From Sporobolomyces roseus (taxonomy: Eukaryota > Basidiomycota > Microbotryomycetes > Sporidiobolales > Sporidiobolaceae), in NCBI GenBank assembly GCA_016617785.1, contig JADILM010000001.1:310001-374000 (forward strand): a stretch of DNA of 64,000 nucleotides, in the 5' to 3' direction. Within the stretch, counting starts at the first letter, position 1; every line of letters begins with the position of its first letter. Below are positions 63,642 to 64,000 of the stretch, piece by piece. Below the pieces are notes generated by a model. That model was not told where the DNA came from, did no database searches, and saw only the letters and a list, made by a program, of their open reading frames with translations. Made by a program: the position numbers and the translations under genes.

Positions 63642-64000
63642 CTAATCATCGAGGGGAACTTGAACCTTTTCGTTCCAGAACAAGGTCTTGTTCGAAGGCC
63701 AAGGCATATCCTTGTCTCGCTTGTTGAAGTCTGTATTCGTCACATATAGTAAGAGGGTCAAAATTGTAAGCGCTCAAAGAGATGGAGCGAAGGAGGAAAG
63801 AAAAGCTTACAAGGGTACTTGATACGAGGAGGGAGGTCTCCACCGTTCTCGTGCTTGATGTGTTCGAGATGAGCTTCGTGTTCATCAGCCATCGACTTGG
63901 CGTTGAGGAGACCGACGAGAACTGTTTGCGAGAGGCAGGAGACACGAAAGAGGTGAAAGAGAGAAAGATCGTCAGCATCTCGTTTCGCTGTTATGCGGAC
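63642..64000 (-). CDS. COX13: Cytochrome c oxidase subunit 6A (COX13), 3' part
   Basis: The last two exons are visible, the rest lies beyond the right edge. The upstream exon (about 63922-63810) has VGLLNAKSMADEHEAHLEHI and KHENGGDLPPRIKYPY; the final one (about 63733 to TAG 63642-63644) has KRDKDMPWPSNKTLFWNEKV followed by QVPLDD. The order H-x-x-H...PP...YPY-x-x-K-R-x-K-x-x-P-W...N-K-T-L-F-W-N matches the intermembrane-space end of COX6A, a nuclear-encoded subunit of complex IV in the inner mitochondrial membrane. The transmembrane helix exon is outside the window. Confidence 0.8.

Noticed and set aside
1..64000. CRISPR arrays, insertion sequences, phage or bacterial operons
   Set aside because: The window is intron-rich eukaryotic DNA; no regularly spaced repeats with spacers and no bacterial-type gene arrangement were seen.

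Overview
The window is nuclear DNA from a fungus, most likely a basidiomycete yeast or yeast-like form. Almost every gene is cut by many short introns (about 50-90 nt, GT..AG, usually with a CTNAY-like branch site close to the acceptor). Genes are packed on both strands. The recognisable proteins are fungal: a Zn2Cys6 regulator, MIC19, COG8, SRP14, a Wss1-type protease, Kre9/GPI-type wall proteins and COX6A/COX13. A Pucciniomycotina affiliation is a guess from style, not shown by the sequence. There is no bacterial, plasmid, phage or CRISPR content. All gene models were spliced by eye from reading frames and splice signals, so internal exon borders are approximate unless stated.

Layout. 0-10 kb: a minus-strand protein made of repeated ~110-residue units (running off the left edge), an unknown acidic protein (+), a long nuclear-type protein (-), then two tandem paralogues of an unusual zinc-binding family (-). 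10-18 kb: COG8 (+), a GNAT acetyltransferase with an in-frame TGA (+), a Zn2Cys6 transcription factor (-). 18-22 kb: a gene-poor, eroded-looking stretch with an unknown gene, a truncated choline/ethanolamine phosphotransferase and a third zinc-family paralogue. 22-33 kb: core genes MIC19 (-) and uL15m (+) sharing a 92-bp promoter, prolyl aminopeptidase (-), an FAD amine-oxidase-like enzyme (+), a RanBP2-zinc-finger protein (-), and ALY/REF (-) with a 1-kb intron. 33.4-38.4 kb: a 648-bp non-autonomous DNA transposon with terminal inverted repeats and 6-bp target duplication, inserted 78 bp upstream of the ALY start, followed by three members of an unrecognised repeated-unit family. 39-49 kb: Wss1-like protease (+), a TBC Rab-GAP (-), a mitochondrial helical protein (-). 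49-54 kb: two tandem secreted Ser/Thr-rich GPI-type proteins (+) and a frameshifted aldo-keto reductase (+). 54-64 kb: an alpha/beta hydrolase with a long tail (+), SRP14 (-), an AN1/UBL protein of the Cuz1 type (-), a LigD-type 3'-phosphoesterase protein (+), a fourth member of the repeated-unit family (+) and the 3' part of COX6A/COX13 (-).

Themes. Core housekeeping genes (Golgi tethering, SRP, mitochondrial ribosome, MICOS, mRNA export) alternate with islands of lineage-specific families. The best candidates for something undescribed are (1) the dispersed repeated-unit family at 34.5-38.4 and 62.2-63.2 kb, (2) the three-copy zinc-binding family at 6.3-9.8 and 21.0-21.8 kb with conserved exon layout, and (3) the TACGG/CCGTA-rich transposon in the ALY promoter. 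Several loci look broken (aldo-keto reductase, GNAT, phosphotransferase fragment).
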